The notes beneath the pieces are model-generated. The model had not been told where the DNA came from and did no database searches. It saw only the letters and a list, made by a program, of their open reading frames with translations. A stretch of 64,000 bases of DNA from contig JAJZDW010000006.1 in assembly GCA_021851405.1 (NCBI GenBank), positions 62,001-126,000 of the forward strand, written 5' to 3'. Each line of letters begins with the position of its first letter. Position 1 is the stretch's first letter. The stretch is from Pseudomonadota bacterium. GTDB taxonomy: Bacteria; Pseudomonadota; Gammaproteobacteria; Steroidobacterales; Steroidobacteraceae. Below, one piece after another: positions 62,559 through 64,000 of the stretch. A program made the translations under genes and the position numbers.

Positions 62559-62698
62559 TCAGCAGTCGGCGCAGGGCCCGCGGCGCACGCGCACCGCGGC
62601 GCGCGGGGCAGGGCTCTCAATAGTATCAAGGGTAGCCTGGCGGGTACTGCGCTAAAATCGGGCTCCTCGTTCTGCCCCGGATTGTGGAGCCGCACCCA

Positions 62699-64000
62699 TT
62701 GAGTGAGTCCCAGGCGCTCGCGCGCCGCACGCCCCGTTTCACCGCCGCGGTCACGCGCGCGCTGCGCGAGAGCGCCGTCATCGCCCTCGGTGCGCTCGCG
62801 CTCGTGGTCCTGATCGCGCTGGTGAGCTACAGCCCCCAGGACGCCGGATTTTTCTTCAGCGGTGCCGGCACCACGGTGCACAACCGCATCGGCCCGGCGG
62901 GCGCCTGGCTCGCCGATGGGCTGTTCGGACTGTTCGGTTTCCCGGCCTACTGGCTGCCGCTGATGCTCGGGCTCACCGCCTGGCGCCTGCATCGCGGCGC
63001 GCACGAGGAGCCGCTGAGTCGCGCCACGCGTCTGGTGCGCGCCGGCGGGCTGTCGCTCCTACTGATCGCCAGCTGTGCGCTGACGGCCCTGAACTGGTCG
63101 CAGGGCGCGCTGCACGAGGGCGCCGGTGGGCTGCTCGGCGCGCTGCTCGGCGGCGGATTCGGCCGGGCGTTCGGCTACCTCGGGGCGACTCTGGTGATGC
63201 TGGTGGCGTGGATGGCGGGCCTGTCGCTCGGTCTCGGGGTGTCCTGGTTCACCGCCATGGATCGCCTCGGGGCGTGGGCCTGGGCGGCCATCGCGTGGTT
63301 GCGCGCGCGCCGCTCGGTGGCGCGCGAGGCGGCCGTCGGCCGCGAGCGCCGCCAGGCGCGTAAGGAGGCGGTCGCCGTCGAGGTCAAGCGCAGCGCCACG
63401 CGCACTCCGCCGCGCATCGCCACCCCCGCACCGCGCATCGAGAAGAGCGAGCGGGTCGAGAAGGAACGTCAGGTTTCGCTGTTTGATGCGCCGAAGTCCG
63501 GGGAGTTGCCGCCGCTGTCGCTGCTCGATGACCCGCCGGCGCGCGAGGCGTTGTACTCGCCCGAGGCCCTGGAGGGTCTCTCGCGTCTGGTGGAGATGAA
63601 GCTGAAGGACTTCGACATCGAGGCCGAGGTGGTCTCGGTGCAACCCGGCCCGGTGGTCACCTGCTTCGAGCTGCGCCCGGCGCCGGGCATCAAGGCGAGC
63701 CAGATCACCAGCCTCGCGAAGGATCTGGCGCGTGCGCTGTCGGTGCTGAGCGTGCGCGTCGTCGAGGTCATTCCGGGCAAGAACGTGATGGGTCTGGAGA
63801 TCGCCAACGAGAAGCGCGAGATCGTCACGCTCGGGGAGATCATTCGCTCCAAGGCCTACGACGAGGTGCACTCGCCGCTCGCGCTCGCCCTCGGCAAGGA
63901 CATCGGCGGGGCGCCGGTGGTGGCGGACTTGGCGCGCATGCCGCACCTGCTGATCGCCGGCACCACCGGCTCGGGCAAATCCGTCGGCATCAACGCCATG
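62699..64000 (+). CDS. ftsK: DNA translocase FtsK, 5' part
   Basis: First 434 codons; the gene continues past the window edge. Four hydrophobic segments (ALGALALVVLIALVSY, AYWLPLMLGLTAWRL, LSLLLIASCALTAL, TLVMLVAWMAGLSLGLGVSW) form the membrane domain, then a rather short linker rich in Arg/Glu/Pro (about residues 200-270), and the alpha domain. Walker A AGTTGSGKSVGINAM sits at the very end. TTG at 62699 with GGAG 9 bases upstream is the only start that fits; the ORF track misses it because the frame leaves the window. FtsK couples septation with chromosome dimer resolution; position after trxB matches E. coli. A TAAAAT box at 62653-62658 may be its -10 element. Confidence 0.95.
   Translation, partial: MSESQALARRTPRFTAAVTRALRESAVIALGALALVVLIALVSYSPQDAGFFFSGAGTTVHNRIGPAGAWLADGLFGLFGFPAYWLPLMLGLTAWRLHRGAHEEPLSRATRLVRAGGLSLLLIASCALTALNWSQGALHEGAGGLLGALLGGGFGRAFGYLGATLVMLVAWMAGLSLGLGVSWFTAMDRLGAWAWAAIAWLRARRSVAREAAVGRERRQARKEAVAVEVKRSATRTPPRIATPAPRIEKSERVEKERQVSLFDAPKSGELPPLSLLDDPPAREALYSPEALEGLSRLVEMKLKDFDIEAEVVSVQPGPVVTCFELRPAPGIKASQITSLAKDLARALSVLSVRVVEVIPGKNVMGLEIANEKREIVTLGEIIRSKAYDEVHSPLALALGKDIGGAPVVADLARMPHLLIAGTTGSGKSVGINAM

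Overview
The window is a GC-rich chromosomal segment from a Gram-negative bacterium, most likely a gammaproteobacterium of the Xanthomonadales/Nevskiales type. The evidence for this is the lolC-lolE-lolD / exbB-exbD-msbA-lpxK-kdsB envelope block, CsiV, an Escherichia-like clpS-clpA-infA-aat-trxB-ftsK order, type II secretion genes, and a Xanthomonas/Caulobacter-type TonB receptor locus. No plasmid, phage or tRNA/rRNA gene was seen. Most genes are ordinary core genes read from well-conserved motifs.

Layout. 1-1.9 kb: 3' part of rlmD, then nagZ. 2.0-7.7 kb: a periplasmic adaptor, one ABC ATPase and three FtsX-type permeases in one operon, preceded by a palindromic operator-like site. 7.7-8.5 kb: a small ArsR regulator/AHSA1-like pair under a clear promoter with an overlapping inverted repeat. 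8.8-11.4 kb: an orphan TonB-dependent receptor (minus). 11.9-17.5 kb (minus): csiV, mfd, a class III nucleotide cyclase with an altered substrate residue, and a small periplasmic protein. 17.7-26.3 kb: lipoprotein export (lolC, lolE, lolD), DUF2062 (opposite strand), exbB, exbD, msbA, lpxK, a Trm112-like protein and kdsB, i.e. a lipid A/LPS and envelope cluster.

26.4-34.4 kb: a small glycine-zipper lipoprotein, then a carbohydrate-utilisation-type TonB locus: large TonB-Xanth-Caul receptor, flavin-dependent tryptophan-halogenase-like protein and SapC-like protein on the plus strand, and a convergent LacI regulator. A 16-bp LacI-family operator sits at the predicted start of receptor transcription, so the four genes look like one regulon. 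This is the best candidate for an uncharacterised system, because the roles of the halogenase-like and SapC-like proteins in such loci are unknown. 34.5-42.4 kb: LMW protein tyrosine phosphatase, rne (minus), rluC, maf (minus), yceD, rpmF, plsX, fabH. 42.4-43.9 kb: a graveyard of mobile-element fragments (ISL3 transposase tail, IS21 IstB tail) and a frameshifted Fic gene, placed where fabD/fabG/acpP would often follow fabH.

43.9-50.8 kb: an Lpp-like alanine-rich lipoprotein (minus), then lexA-imuA-imuB-dnaE2, a self-regulated SOS mutagenesis operon with a LexA box, and a small acidic protein. 50.9-56.6 kb (minus): gspC-gspD-gspE-gspF with 4-bp overlaps; GspE lacks the zinc-binding cysteines. 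56.8-64 kb: clpS and clpA facing infA, aat, a FemAB/GNAT-like gene and trxB, then the 5' part of ftsK. Aat, ClpS and ClpA together make up the N-degron pathway. Several genes (yceD, clpS, lacI) have a promoter -10 element so close to the start codon that leaderless transcripts are likely.
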